The notes beneath the pieces are model-generated. The model did not search any database. It saw nothing but the letters and a program-made list of their open reading frames with translations, and was not told where the DNA came from. The position numbers were made by a program, and so were the translations under genes. Below, piece by piece: positions 28,780-38,327 of a stretch of 64,000 nucleotides of DNA. This stretch comes from Martelella lutilitoris (GTDB taxonomy: Bacteria; Pseudomonadota; Alphaproteobacteria; Rhizobiales; Rhizobiaceae): positions 519,501 through 583,500 of the forward strand of contig NZ_CP066786.1 in the NCBI RefSeq assembly GCF_016598595.1, given 5' to 3'. Numbering within the stretch: position 1 is the stretch's first letter; the number at the start of each line of letters is the position of its first letter.

Positions 28780-29061
28780 GTGTCGTCAACCGCCGAAATC
28801 GAAACCAGGCTGAGAAGCCTCTTCAATCCCGAGCGGCTGGTGCTGATGGATGAAAGCGCCCAGCATGCCGGGCACTATGATGAGCCGGACGCCCCCGAAG
28901 TCACCCATTTAAGAATTCGGATCGTCTCCGACAAGTTTCAGGGGATGAATCGTCTCGCACGTCATCGTGCCGTCAATGAGGCGCTTGCCGGCGAAATCGA
29001 GAACGGATTGCATGCACTCGCCATCGAGGCGGCCGCGCCGGGCGAGAAGACGCGGTGGTAA
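28780..29061 (+). CDS. bolA: BolA-family protein
   Basis: 93 residues starting at GTG (28780), preceded by AGGAG. BolA proteins partner with monothiol glutaredoxins in iron-sulphur trafficking; THLRIRIVSDKFQGMNRLARHR carries the conserved His and the FxGxxxxxRHR motif, split here for length. In rhizobia it neighbours the J-domain gene and aroKB, as here. It is divergent from the J-domain gene. Confidence 0.9.
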   Translation: MSSTAEIETRLRSLFNPERLVLMDESAQHAGHYDEPDAPEVTHLRIRIVSDKFQGMNRLARHRAVNEALAGEIENGLHALAIEAAAPGEKTRW

Positions 29062-29115
29062 GGGTTGGGCCAGCCGGCGCCGTGTTCTTATGGACAAAGC
29101 CTACTCCACTTTCTT

Positions 29116-29149
29116 CCGTCATGCTCGGGACAAGCCCGAGGATGACGCG
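29116..29149. repeat. Dispersed alphaproteobacterial palindrome (copy 1)
   Basis: CGTCATGCTCGGG (29117-29129) is an inverted match, with one mismatch, to CCCGAGGATGACG (29135-29147) around ACAAG. The same core (GTCATGCTCGGG ... CCCGAG) occurs again near 60620 and 60710 in this window. Such sequences are abundant intergenic palindromes in alphaproteobacterial genomes. This copy lies between the convergent bolA and corC genes and might also help end transcription. Confidence 0.65.
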
Positions 29150-29203
29150 GAGAGGGGCTAGAGGTTCGCCAAGACGCTGACGGTGTTCAGCCATCCCCCA
29201 AAC

Positions 29204-30523
29204 TCACTCCGCCGGCGGTGTTGCCGCGGCCGCCCCGCCGAGCGGGCGGATCCTGAGCTTTGTGATCCGGTTCTTCTCGCGCTTCATCACGATGAAGCGC
29301 TTGCCGTAGAAGGTGAACGACTGGCGTTCTTCCGGGATCGTCTGGCTCTCGTGGATGACGAGACCGGCAATGGTGGTCGCCTCCTCGTCCGGCAGCGTCC
29401 AGTCGAGTGCGCGGTTGAGGTCGCGGATCGGAACCGTGCCGTCCACGACGATTGAGCCGTCGGCCTCCTGCTGCACGCCGGAAATCTCCAGATCGTGCTC
29501 GTCGGAAATGTCGCCGACGATTTCCTCCAGAATGTCTTCCAGCGTGACGATGCCCTGCACCTCGCCATATTCGTCGACGACGACGGCGATATGCACCTTG
29601 CGGCGCAGAAAGGCGTTGAGCTGGTCCTTCAGATTGGTGCTGTCGGGCACGAACCACGGCTTCTGCGCCACCTTGACGATGTCGATCGTCGAGGGCGCCG
29701 CATGCGGTTCGGCGAGCGCCCGCGACAGATCCTTGGAGTGAACCACGCCGATAATGTTGTCGATCGACCCGCGCCAGACGGGAAGACGCGTATAGGGGCT
29801 TTCCAGCACGGTCTTGACCGCCGCTTCCGGCGGGTCGTCGGCGTTGACCGCGCGCATGGCCGTGCGGTGGATCATCACGTCGGAGACCTCGAGTTCGCCG
29901 AGGTCGAGCACGCCGCCGAGCCGGTCGCGGTCGGCCTTGATCACGGAGCCCTCGCGGTGCAGCAGGTCGACGGCGCCGCGGATCTCGTCATGGGCGGTCA
30001 GCATTTCGGTGCCCTTGGTCAGCGTTACGCCAAAGACGCCGAGGATCGCACGCACGATCATGTTGACGAGACTGGACAGCGGGCCGATGACGAAGAACAG
30101 AACGCGCACCAGCGGCGCAACGGCGAGCGCGAACCGGTCCGTCGCGGAGATCGCCCAGCTCTTCGGCAGAACTTCGGCGAAGACGACCAGAAGCGCGGTC
30201 ATGATCAGCGTTGCATAGGCCACGCCGTTGGCGCCGAAAATGCCGAGGAAAAGCGTCGTCGTCAGCGACGAGGCGAGGATATTGACGAGATTGTTGCCGA
30301 TCAGGAGCGCGCCGATCAGCCGGTCGCGGCGGTTGATCATCACATTGACGAAGCCCGCCCGGCGGTCGCCCTGCTGCTCCAGCGTGTGCATCCGAGCCCT
30401 GGAAACGGCCGTCAGAGCCGTTTCCGAGCCGGAGAAAAATGCCGAAACGACGATCAGCCCAACGATCGTGGCCATCAGTCCCCAGTAGTCGGCAAAGAAA
30501 TGCGATAGATCGCTCAACGTCAT
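29204..30523 (-). CDS. CNNM/CorC-family hemolysin-like membrane protein
   Basis: 439 residues: an N-terminal DUF21/CNNM membrane domain with three to four segments (starting GLIVVSAFFSGSETALTAVSRAR), a CBS-domain pair (about residues 210-330, with YTRLPVWRG and YGEVQGIVTLEDILEEIVG) and a C-terminal transporter-associated domain. Relatives transport or regulate Mg2+ and Co2+. Its start overlaps the aroB stop by four bases, so it belongs to the aroK-aroB unit. It has often been mislabelled haemolysin. Confidence 0.88.
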   Translation of the reverse strand: MTLSDLSHFFADYWGLMATIVGLIVVSAFFSGSETALTAVSRARMHTLEQQGDRRAGFVNVMINRRDRLIGALLIGNNLVNILASSLTTTLFLGIFGANGVAYATLIMTALLVVFAEVLPKSWAISATDRFALAVAPLVRVLFFVIGPLSSLVNMIVRAILGVFGVTLTKGTEMLTAHDEIRGAVDLLHREGSVIKADRDRLGGVLDLGELEVSDVMIHRTAMRAVNADDPPEAAVKTVLESPYTRLPVWRGSIDNIIGVVHSKDLSRALAEPHAAPSTIDIVKVAQKPWFVPDSTNLKDQLNAFLRRKVHIAVVVDEYGEVQGIVTLEDILEEIVGDISDEHDLEISGVQQEADGSIVVDGTVPIRDLNRALDWTLPDEEATTIAGLVIHESQTIPEERQSFTFYGKRFIVMKREKNRITKLRIRPLGGAAAATPPAE

Positions 30524-31650
30524 TGCGCTTGTTTTTCCGTCAGGAATGCCAGCACCTCGGACGGCGGCACATCGTCGGCGATAAAGGCCTCGCCGATGCC
30601 GCGCGTCAGAATGAAGGTCAGTTTCCCGCCCTTTACCTTTTTGTCCTGCCCGATTGCATCCATCAATATATCGGGCGGCGGTAGCTCGCCGTCAATATCA
30701 CCGAGAGCGGCGGGAAGTCCGGCATCCTTCAGATGCGCGGTCACCCGTTTGGCGTCGTCCGGGCTTGCCAGGTTCATGCGCGCGGAGAATTCGTGCGCCA
30801 GCACCATGCCGATGGCAACGCCCTCGCCATGGACAAGCCGGGCGCTGTCATAGCCGGTTGCCCGCTCCAGCGCGTGGCCGAATGTATGACCGAGGTTCAA
30901 CAGCGCGCGCACGCCGTTCTCATGTTCATCGGCGGCAACGACGGCGGCTTTTGCCGCGCAGGACCGCGCGATCGCCTCCGCCCGCTCCGCGCCGCCTGCG
31001 AAGACGGCCTTCCGGTTCTTTTCCAGCCAGTGGAAGAAATCGGGTTGGTCGATCAACCCGTATTTGACCACCTCGGCATAACCGGCTGCAAATTCGCGCG
31101 GCGAGAGCGTGTCCAGCGTATCGGTATCGGCGAGCACCAGATGCGGCTGGTGGAAGGCGCCGACGAGGTTCTTTCCCTGGCGGGTGTTGATGCCGGTCTT
31201 GCCGCCGACCGAGGAATCCACCTGCGCGAGAAGCGACGTCGGCACCTGGACGAAATGCACGCCCCGGCGCACGATCGCCGCTGCAAAGCCCGCCAGATCG
31301 CCGATCACGCCGCCGCCGAGCGCGATCACGGCGTCCGAGCGCTCGATCCGGGCATCGAGGATGAAATCGACGGCGGTGTGGAGGTTTTCGAAGCTTTTGG
31401 TCTTCTCTCCTGCGGCAAGCGTCAGCGAGAAGGTTTCGATGCCGTCGGTCTGCAGGCTCTCGGTGAGCATGTCGAGATAGCGGGGCGCGACATGGGCGTC
31501 GGTAATGATCGCCGCCTTGCGGCAGTCAAGCCGGGCGAGCGTCTCGCCGCCGGCGCTTTGCAGCAGGCCGGGCCCGATCAATATGTCGTAGGAGCGATCG
31601 CCAAGATCAACGCGAACGATCCGCTTGTCGGTTGTCTCTTTACTCTTCAC
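30520..31650 (-). CDS. aroB: 3-dehydroquinate synthase
   Basis: Second step of the shikimate pathway, converting DAHP to 3-dehydroquinate with NAD and Zn. GGGVIGDLAGFAA is the NAD loop (about residue 100); zinc ligands are the Glu in GYAEVVKYG and the His residues in NLGHTFGHALE and LVHGEGVAIGM. The start is taken as GTG at 31650, which has GGAGG eight bases upstream and gives the usual length of 376; a TTG 27 bp upstream is less likely. It overlaps the end of aroK by 11 bases. Confidence 0.95.
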   Translation of the reverse strand: MKSKETTDKRIVRVDLGDRSYDILIGPGLLQSAGGETLARLDCRKAAIITDAHVAPRYLDMLTESLQTDGIETFSLTLAAGEKTKSFENLHTAVDFILDARIERSDAVIALGGGVIGDLAGFAAAIVRRGVHFVQVPTSLLAQVDSSVGGKTGINTRQGKNLVGAFHQPHLVLADTDTLDTLSPREFAAGYAEVVKYGLIDQPDFFHWLEKNRKAVFAGGAERAEAIARSCAAKAAVVAADEHENGVRALLNLGHTFGHALERATGYDSARLVHGEGVAIGMVLAHEFSARMNLASPDDAKRVTAHLKDAGLPAALGDIDGELPPPDILMDAIGQDKKVKGGKLTFILTRGIGEAFIADDVPPSEVLAFLTEKQAQ

Positions 31651-32233
31651 GCGTATTTCCTCCGTCAAGGGCCGCAAGGGCCTTCAGCACGTCGCGCATC
31701 ACCGTTTCCTTGCGGACATTACGCGAAAGAACGGTCATGTCCGCCTCGGCATAGACCGGATAGCGCTTGTCCATCAGGTCTTTAAGTGTCTGCTTCGGGT
31801 TTTCGGTCTTCAGAAGCGGCCTTGTCTGGCGGCGTCGCACCCTGTCCCATAGCGTCTCGAGGTCCGCCTTCAGCCACATGGAAAGGCCGGAACGGGAAAT
31901 CAGTTCGCGGTTGTCGGGATTGATGAAGGCGCCGCCGCCGGTTGATACGATCGCCGGCCCCTCGGCGAGAATGCGTTCGATCACCCTGGTTTCCAGCGCG
32001 CGGAATTCCGGCTCGCCATATTGGGCGAAGAGGTCGGAAATCGTCATGCGCGCGGCCGCCTCGATTTCGTGGTCGGTGTCGACATAGGGCAGGCCGAGCG
32101 CATTGGCGACAAGTTTGCCGATCGCGCTCTTGCCCGCGCCCATCAGGCCGACGAGGATCAGGTTGCGGCCGGCAAGCCCGGCAAGCGCCCTGTCCCTCAG
32201 TCCCGTTTTGCCCGTATCTTGCTTTGCGTTCAT
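31640..32233 (-). CDS. aroK: Shikimate kinase
   Basis: Phosphorylates shikimate at O3. Walker A is [11 protein letters not shown] (about residue 30 from the chosen start), the shikimate-binding DTDHEIE follows, and [13 protein letters not shown] carries the GGG motif. The start is uncertain: ATG at 32233 or GTG at 32257, neither with a strong ribosome site. It opens the aroK-aroB-corC unit and is divergent from xerD. Confidence 0.93.
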   Translation of the reverse strand: MNAKQDTGKTGLRDRALAGLAGRNLILVGLMGAGKSAIGKLVANALGLPYVDTDHEIEAAARMTISDLFAQYGEPEFRALETRVIERILAEGPAIVSTGGGAFINPDNRELISRSGLSMWLKADLETLWDRVRRRQTRPLLKTENPKQTLKDLMDKRYPVYAEADMTVLSRNVRKETVMRDVLKALAALDGGNTREE

Positions 32234-32327
32234 ATTGCGCCCATTCTTTTCAGTCACGTATCGGCAAATGCCGGAAGGGCGTCAAGCCGAGCGTCGAATA
32301 TTTAGGGTTTCAACACGGATTACATCA

Positions 32328-33272
32328 TTGGACCTTTCGGGCGCCCACATCGAAGCCTTCATCGAAATGCTGAGCGCCGAACGCGGCGCGGCCACCAACA
32401 CGCTTGCCGCCTATCAGCGCGACCTCGACGATTTTCGCGATTTCCTGATCGATCGCGGCGTTGCCGCCGATGCTGCCTCGAGCGCAGACATCACCGCTTA
32501 TCTCTCGGCCCTCGGCAAACGCGGCTTTGCTGCCAGTTCCCAGTCGCGCAGGCTTTCGGCGCTCCGCCAGTTCTACCAGTTCCTCTATGGCGAAGGCCTG
32601 CGCGACGACGACCCGACCGGCGTGATCGATGCACCGAAGAAGGCGCAGGCCCTGCCGAAGACGCTTTCGGTTGCCGATGTCGACAGGCTTCTGGAGCAGG
32701 CTCAGCGCGAGGCCAGCGAGCCGGGGCCTGGCCAGTTCGAGCGCATGCGCATGGCCGCCCTTCTGGAAACGCTTTATGCCAGCGGCATGCGGGTCTCCGA
32801 ACTGGTGACGCTGCCGGCCGGCGCGCTGAAGCCCGGCCAGCGGTTCCTGACCATTCGCGGCAAGGGCAACAAGGAGCGCGCAGTGCCGCTCTCTATGCGC
32901 GCCCACGCAGCGCTGATGGCCTTCGATGCCGAGCGCAAGGCGCGCGCGGAGGAGACGGGCGATGACAATCCCCATCTTTTCGCCTCACGGAGTGCGAGCG
33001 GTCATCTGCCGCGTCAGGTCTTTGCCCGCGACCTCAAGGGGCTTGCCGCAAGGGCCGGGCTGAGGACCACGACAATCTCCCCGCATGTGCTGCGCCACGC
33101 ATTTGCCAGTCATCTTCTGCAAAACGGCGCCGACCTGCGCGCGGTGCAGGAAATGCTCGGCCATTCCGACATTTCGACCACGCAGATCTACACTCATGTA
33201 CTGGAAGAACGGTTGCGCGAACTGGTGGAAATGCATCACCCCCTTGCAAAACACGCTAAAAAACGGGAATAA
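32328..33272 (+). CDS. xerD: Tyrosine recombinase XerD
   Basis: Site-specific recombinase that with XerC resolves chromosome dimers at dif. The N-terminal SAM-like domain reads [19 protein letters not shown]. Catalytic residues are Arg in [10 protein letters not shown], Lys in [12 protein letters not shown], HxxR in [14 protein letters not shown], His in [16 protein letters not shown] and Tyr in that same IYTHV. The start is uncertain: TTG at 32328 matches the family N-terminus and gives 314 residues; ATG at 32268 would add 20. Chromosomal context beside aroK and accA fits housekeeping XerD, not a mobile integrase. Confidence 0.92.
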   Translation: MDLSGAHIEAFIEMLSAERGAATNTLAAYQRDLDDFRDFLIDRGVAADAASSADITAYLSALGKRGFAASSQSRRLSALRQFYQFLYGEGLRDDDPTGVIDAPKKAQALPKTLSVADVDRLLEQAQREASEPGPGQFERMRMAALLETLYASGMRVSELVTLPAGALKPGQRFLTIRGKGNKERAVPLSMRAHAALMAFDAERKARAEETGDDNPHLFASRSASGHLPRQVFARDLKGLAARAGLRTTTISPHVLRHAFASHLLQNGADLRAVQEMLGHSDISTTQIYTHVLEERLRELVEMHHPLAKHAKKRE

Positions 33273-33347
33273 GCGGCACTAAATTGAAAGAGGAAGCCTC
33301 AAGGGCGGCGGCCCGGGCGCGTCAGTTAACCCACGGAAAGTTCGACA

Positions 33348-34301
33348 ATGTACAGCTATCTCGATTTCGAAAGGCCGATTTCCGATCTGGAAGCCAAGAT
33401 TATCGAGTTGAAGAAGCTCGCTTCCGAAGGCGAGAGCATCGACACCTCCGAGGAGATCGCGCGTCTCGAAACCCGCGTCAGCGAGGCGATGAACGACATC
33501 TACGCAAAGCTTTCGCCCTGGCAGAAGGCGCAGGTTGCCCGCCATCCGCAGCGCCCGCATTTTGTCGACTATGCCAAGCGCCTGTTCACCGACTTCACGA
33601 CGCTCGCCGGCGACCGCAATTTCGGAGAGGACGCCGCCATCCAGGCCGGTCTCGCGCGTTTTCGCGGACGCCCCGTCGCCGTCATCGGCGAGGAGAAGGG
33701 CCATGACACCAAAAGCCGGCTGAAGCACAATTTCGGCATGCCGCGTCCGGAAGGCTATCGCAAGGCGATCCGGGTGATGGAGCTTGCCGACCGGTTCAAC
33801 CTGCCGGTCATTTCCGTGGTCGACACCCAGGGGGCTTATCCCGGCATCGGCGCCGAGGAGCGCGGCCAGGCCGAGGCGATCGCCCGTTCGACCCAGATGT
33901 GCCTGCGGATCGGCGTGCCGATGATCACGCTGGTGATCGGCGAGGGCATGTCCGGCGGCGCGATCGCCATTGCCGCCGCAAACCGCGTCTACATGCTGGA
34001 GCACGCAATCTATTCGGTAATCTCGCCCGAGGGGGCCGCCTCGATCCTGTGGCGCGATTCCGCCCGCGCCAAGGAAGCGGCGACGAACATGAAGATCACC
34101 GCACACGACCTCAAGGACTTCGGCGTGGTCGACGAGATCGTTGCCGAGCCGGTGGGCGGCGCGCACCGCAACGCGGAAACGGTAATCGACGCCTCGGGCG
34201 ACCAGATCGCCGAAGGGCTCGCAGAATTCGACGGCATGTCGGCGGATGAGGTCCGCAACGAGCGGCGGCAGAAGTTCCTCGCGATCGGACGCAATCTCTA
34301 G
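33348..34301 (+). CDS. accA: Acetyl-CoA carboxylase carboxyltransferase subunit alpha
   Basis: With AccD, transfers carboxyl from biotin to acetyl-CoA, the first step of fatty acid synthesis. The protein begins MYSYLDFERPI, typical of alphaproteobacteria, and contains the crotonase-like core with GDRNFGEDAA, DTQGAYPGIGAEERGQ and GEGMSGGAIAIA, whose Gly-Gly pair forms the oxyanion hole. The 317-residue length is normal. GGAAAG precedes the ATG. Confidence 0.97.
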   Translation: MYSYLDFERPISDLEAKIIELKKLASEGESIDTSEEIARLETRVSEAMNDIYAKLSPWQKAQVARHPQRPHFVDYAKRLFTDFTTLAGDRNFGEDAAIQAGLARFRGRPVAVIGEEKGHDTKSRLKHNFGMPRPEGYRKAIRVMELADRFNLPVISVVDTQGAYPGIGAEERGQAEAIARSTQMCLRIGVPMITLVIGEGMSGGAIAIAAANRVYMLEHAIYSVISPEGAASILWRDSARAKEAATNMKITAHDLKDFGVVDEIVAEPVGGAHRNAETVIDASGDQIAEGLAEFDGMSADEVRNERRQKFLAIGRNL

Positions 34302-34458
34302 ACCCTTGCGGCAATGCCGGAAAGGTGAGGAGACGCCCGGTTGCGCGGGGCCTCTGAAACGGTTAACGCTTTCTTGAAGTTTGGCTGTGCATTATGATCA
34401 TTGATCGCGCAACGGCCGAGACGTTGCGTTTTGAGGCAAAATCCGGCAGGTTCTATCC

Positions 34459-35646
34459 ATGCGTTTGAACGTCCTGGCCCCCATGGTTTTCGCCACACTG
34501 GCGCTGACGGGCTGCAACAGCTTTTTTGACAGTACCGACTTCTCCACAGTGCAGGAGAAGATGAACTATGCTTTGCCGTCTGCCATGGTCGCAAAGATGC
34601 GGGCCCAGGACATGGACAAGCTCGCGCCGATCACCATCCGTATCTTCAAGGAAGAGGGCATTCTCGAAATCTGGAAGCAGAAGCGCGACGGCACCTATGG
34701 CGAGCTCGAAACCTACGAGATCTGCGCCTGGTCCGGCAAGCTCGGCCCGAAGAAGAAGGAAGGCGACCGCCAGGCGCCCGAGGGTTTCTATCCTCTGTCC
34801 AAGGGGCTTCTCAACCCCTATTCCCAGTATTTCCTCGCCATCAATACCGGATATCCGAACCGCTACGACCGCGCCAACAACCTGACCGGCTCCGATCTGA
34901 TGATCCACGGCGCCTGCTCCTCGCGCGGCTGCTATTCGATGACCGACGAGCAAATCCTCGAGATCTTCGCCTTTGCCCGCGACGCCTTTTCCGGCGGCCA
35001 GCAGGCGATCATGCTGCAGGCCTATCCCTTCCGCATGACCGCGGAAAACATGGTGCGCCACCGCTTCAACGAGAACTATCCCTTCTGGCAGATGCTGAAG
35101 GAGGGCTATGACTATTTCGAAGTGACCAGGCAGGTCCCCGACGTCGATGTCTGCGGCGGCAAATACGTCTTCAACAAGGATCCCGCCAATGGCGGCTCGC
35201 TTGCCTCCGACCAGTCCTGCCCGGCGCTTGCCTCCAATATCCCCTCGCATTACATGATGGCGCTGGCCGACTACCGCACCGATTACCAGGATGCCTTCGA
35301 AAAGGCGCTGGCGAAGAATGATGACAAGGTCTGGCTTGATCCGAGCGAGGCGGAGCGCAAGGCCCTCGTTGCCGACAAGCGCGAGGATCCGACCGATCCG
35401 CTCTACCAGCCGACTGGCTCCTCGCTCGAGGCCGGTCGCTACGTCACGATCGAGCAGTACCGTCTGACGAAATACGGCCCGCTGGAAACGCCTGAAGTCG
35501 ATACCGCGACCCAGACCGCCGCCATCCCTGACGCGCCGGCCGAGATGCCGGCCGTCTCCGAGGTGCCGATCCCGCAGAGAAGCCCGATGGCGGCCTATGC
35601 GGAGGAACCGCAGAAGAAGGACAAGCCCTTCTGGAAGTTCTGGTGA
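34459..35646 (+). CDS. YafK-like L,D-transpeptidase family lipoprotein
   Basis: 395 residues. The N-terminus is a lipoprotein signal ending LALTGC (Cys about residue 19). The YkuD-type catalytic motif is MIHGACSSRGCYSM (about residues 151-164), with His and Cys in the HG...SxGC pattern. The overall plan resembles YafK (DpaA), which in E. coli detaches Braun lipoprotein from peptidoglycan rather than cross-linking it. The C-terminal 60 residues are Pro/Glu/Ala-rich and probably disordered, ending in an odd basic-aromatic KPFWKFW. tusA begins within its stop codon. Confidence 0.87.
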   Translation: MRLNVLAPMVFATLALTGCNSFFDSTDFSTVQEKMNYALPSAMVAKMRAQDMDKLAPITIRIFKEEGILEIWKQKRDGTYGELETYEICAWSGKLGPKKKEGDRQAPEGFYPLSKGLLNPYSQYFLAINTGYPNRYDRANNLTGSDLMIHGACSSRGCYSMTDEQILEIFAFARDAFSGGQQAIMLQAYPFRMTAENMVRHRFNENYPFWQMLKEGYDYFEVTRQVPDVDVCGGKYVFNKDPANGGSLASDQSCPALASNIPSHYMMALADYRTDYQDAFEKALAKNDDKVWLDPSEAERKALVADKREDPTDPLYQPTGSSLEAGRYVTIEQYRLTKYGPLETPEVDTATQTAAIPDAPAEMPAVSEVPIPQRSPMAAYAEEPQKKDKPFWKFW

Positions 35647-35894
35647 GCGCGGCCGGACGGACAGCGGATGTCTATGATCTTCGCGGGCTGAAATGCCCGC
35701 TGCCTGCGTTGAAGGCCGGGAAGCGTCTGGCCCGACTTGCGCCGGGCGCGGTGCTGGCGATCGAGACCAGCGACCCGCTGGCCGTGATCGATATCCCGCA
35801 TTTGTGCAACGAGAACGGCCACCGGTTGATCGCTTCGGAAACGACGCAAACCGGCCACCGCTTTGTGATCGAACGTGGAAAGCACGATGCGTAG
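35643..35894 (+). CDS. tusA: TusA-like sulphur carrier protein
   Basis: 83 residues with the sulphurtransferase motif DLRGLKCPLPALKA, whose Cys carries persulphide sulphur. TusA relatives deliver sulphur for tRNA thiolation or cofactor synthesis. It starts at GTG overlapping the L,D-transpeptidase stop (GGTGAGC), so it is translationally coupled. No functional link to the neighbour is evident. Confidence 0.88.
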   Translation: MSAAGRTADVYDLRGLKCPLPALKAGKRLARLAPGAVLAIETSDPLAVIDIPHLCNENGHRLIASETTQTGHRFVIERGKHDA

Positions 35895-35944
35895 ATTCGA
35901 TAGGTTCGAGCGTCCTTTGTGCGTCCGAATGGGCGCACGGCGCT

Positions 35945-37033
35945 CTAATATTTGAAGCCGAAGGCCGAAAGCGGGTTGTCTTCGAGCGCCGTCCGGTCTG
36001 GCCGGTCGATGCCCGGCCGGTCGAGATAGGTCTCGAACAGCTCCTGCACCGCGGTTTCCGCGAGATCGCTGGTGATCACGACAAGACGCGTTGCCGGCTC
36101 CTCCTCCCATGCCTCAAGCCGGGTTGCGGGATAGACCGTGTCGCGCACGCCGTGAACCACGAGCGGCCGGTCGTCGTCGGCAATCGCCACCACGCCCTTC
36201 AGCCGCAGTAGGCTTTCGCCGTATTCGGCGGCGAGCCGGTGCTGGAAAGCCGCGATGACCGCCGGCGATGCCAGCCTGCCCGCCGAAAGCGCAAAGGCCC
36301 GGATATGCGCGCCATGCCGGTTGACGTCGTGGTGATGGTGGTGATGGGCACCGCCATCCCTTTCCGCAGATAGCCACTCGCCGACGGAAGCGCTCTTGCG
36401 GGCAGCGTCGAAAAGCCCGCTGACCAGCAGCGCGGGCGTGGACGCGGCCGCGTCGGAAGCATCCATGATCTCGGCCATCGGGTTCAGCTTCTTCAAGCTC
36501 TTCACGAGATCACCACGCGCTTCGGGTCTTGAAAGATCAGTCTTTGTGATGACCAGCCGGTCGGCGACGGCTGCCTGGCGCGCGGCCTCTTCATGGCGTG
36601 AAAGGGTCTCGGGGCCCGTCAAAGCGTCGACGAGGGTGACGACGCCGTCTATGCGGAAGGCGGCGGCAATCGCCGGATGGGCCATGATGGCAAGCAGCAC
36701 GGGCACAGGATCGGCGAGGCCCGTGGTTTCGATGATCACCCGGCTGACCGGCTTCACCTTCTCCGTCTGGATCCTGTCGAGGAGATCGGCGAGCGTGTCG
36801 ATCAGTTCGCCGCGCACCGTGCAGCAAAGACACCCGTTGGACAGCTCGATGATCGAATCGCCGGAACTCTGGACCAGAAGATGATCGATGCCGACCTCGC
36901 CAAACTCATTGATGATGACGGCGGCATCCTGGAGCGCCGGGTCCTTCAGCAGGCGGTTGAGCAGCGTGGACTTGCCGGCGCCGAGAAAGCCGGTGACGAC
37001 CGAGACGGGAATGGGGGACGGGGGATTATACAT
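35945..37033 (-). CDS. CobW/COG0523 family G3E GTPase (metal chaperone)
   Basis: 362 residues. Walker A is TGFLGAGKSTLLN (about residue 10-22), the metal-binding GCLCC motif follows at about residue 67, the switch region is ETTGLADP, and the base-recognition motif is ITKTDL. A run of six His (HHHHHHD) lies near residue 235 and probably binds zinc. COG0523 proteins insert metal into client enzymes, often under zinc limitation; the cobalamin-specific CobW is a paralogue and this one is not near cob genes. It lies eight bases downstream of a D,D-carboxypeptidase gene on the same strand. Confidence 0.88.
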   Translation of the reverse strand: MYNPPSPIPVSVVTGFLGAGKSTLLNRLLKDPALQDAAVIINEFGEVGIDHLLVQSSGDSIIELSNGCLCCTVRGELIDTLADLLDRIQTEKVKPVSRVIIETTGLADPVPVLLAIMAHPAIAAAFRIDGVVTLVDALTGPETLSRHEEAARQAAVADRLVITKTDLSRPEARGDLVKSLKKLNPMAEIMDASDAAASTPALLVSGLFDAARKSASVGEWLSAERDGGAHHHHHHDVNRHGAHIRAFALSAGRLASPAVIAAFQHRLAAEYGESLLRLKGVVAIADDDRPLVVHGVRDTVYPATRLEAWEEEPATRLVVITSDLAETAVQELFETYLDRPGIDRPDRTALEDNPLSAFGFKY

Positions 37034-37041
37034 GGATGCGG

Positions 37042-38190
37042 CTAGCGGACGGGGCGGGCATAGGGGAGGGGAACGGAACTCAGGTTTTCGAGCGACGACG
37101 CCGCCATTTCCGTATCATTGGGCAGGCGATAGGCATCGACGGTCGGATACTCTTTCACAAGCGGCTTCAGATAGGGCGAGGAGAACATCAGATTGCCGTC
37201 GTCGTCGCGCAGGATCACCCGGTTTTCGGCTGCTTCCGCGCTGCATATCTGGCTGGTGACGTCGGCGACAGGCCGGTCGGGCGCGGCCGGCGGCAGGTAG
37301 CTGTCAAGCCGCGGCCCGTCGCGGTCGCCCGTGGTTAGTCCGGTCTGCAGCAGTTCCGCGGCCTTTTCCGCGCGGGCGGGCACGCTTGGCGCGCCGAAGG
37401 CGACGGCGACCACCTCGCGGCCATTGCGCTTTGCGAACGAGACCTGATTGTAGCCGGAAGCGCAGACGAAGCCCGTCTTCATGCCGATTGCGCCGTCGAA
37501 ATTGCCGATGAGGAGATTGGTGTTGCGGTATTTGCCGCTGTCGCTGGCAATGCCGGGAATGGTGAAATAATAGAGATACTCGGGAAAGGTCTTCTCGATG
37601 GCGATGGCAAGGACCGCCATGTCGCGCGCGGTCGTGTACTGGCCGGGTTGAGGGTTGCTCATCGAGTTCATGCCGTTGGCGTTGACGAAATGCGTGTCCG
37701 TCATGCCGAGCGCCTTTGCCGTTTCGTTCATCCGCCTGACGAAGGCCTCGCGCCCGCCGATTGCGTGTTCGGCGACCGCACGCGCGGCATCATTGGCCGA
37801 ATGCACCAGCATCATCTTCAGCGCGGTGTCGACGGTGACCCGCGTGCCGGGCGCGAAATACATCTTCGAGGCGGGCTCGTTTGCCGCCGCCGCCGAGAAG
37901 GTGATCGCGGCCTGCGGATCGAGGCGGCCGGCCTTCATGTCCTCGAATACAAGATAGGCGGTCATCAGCTTGGCGAGCGAAGCCGGATACCAGCGCTTGA
38001 ACGGTTCCTCAGCCGCGAGCACGCGCTCAGTATTGGCATCGACCACGATATAGGGGCTGGCGCGCGCAGGACCTGCCGCCGCCGCGAGCGCGAGCGTTAT
38101 CGCAACCAGCCATAGGGCGATCAGGGCCTGAAACGGACCTAGGAACCGGCCTTGGAGCCGCCGTTGTGCGGGGCTTGTCATCTGCAACAC
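37042..38190 (-). CDS. D-alanyl-D-alanine carboxypeptidase (PBP5/6-like)
   Basis: Trims the terminal D-Ala from peptidoglycan stem peptides in the periplasm. The S11 motifs are present in order: SxxK in YPASLAKLM, SxN in VHSANDAA and KTG in GMKTGFVCASGYN. A signal or anchor segment (IALWLVAITLALAAAA) precedes ASPYIVVDANT. The start is taken as GTG at 38190, which has GGAGA seven bases upstream; an ATG 9 bp further in and a distal ATG at 38277 are alternatives. Probably co-transcribed with the downstream COG0523 GTPase. About 380 residues. Confidence 0.9.
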   Translation of the reverse strand: MLQMTSPAQRRLQGRFLGPFQALIALWLVAITLALAAAAGPARASPYIVVDANTERVLAAEEPFKRWYPASLAKLMTAYLVFEDMKAGRLDPQAAITFSAAAANEPASKMYFAPGTRVTVDTALKMMLVHSANDAARAVAEHAIGGREAFVRRMNETAKALGMTDTHFVNANGMNSMSNPQPGQYTTARDMAVLAIAIEKTFPEYLYYFTIPGIASDSGKYRNTNLLIGNFDGAIGMKTGFVCASGYNQVSFAKRNGREVVAVAFGAPSVPARAEKAAELLQTGLTTGDRDGPRLDSYLPPAAPDRPVADVTSQICSAEAAENRVILRDDDGNLMFSSPYLKPLVKEYPTVDAYRLPNDTEMAASSLENLSSVPLPYARPVR

Positions 38191-38327
38191 GAAACTGTCT
38201 CCACTTGCCTGATGCGCTCTATCGATATACGCCTTGAAGGATGAAATCCTTGTGCGCGCGCTTTCGCGGTCCCACATGTATTACCGTCTTTTACAATGAA
38301 TTTTAGAAAATTGCAGGGGTATGCTTA

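Noticed and set aside
32328..33272. XerD as an integrase of a genomic island
   Set aside because: Housekeeping neighbours (aroK, accA) and full XerD motifs; no att repeats or phage genes nearby.
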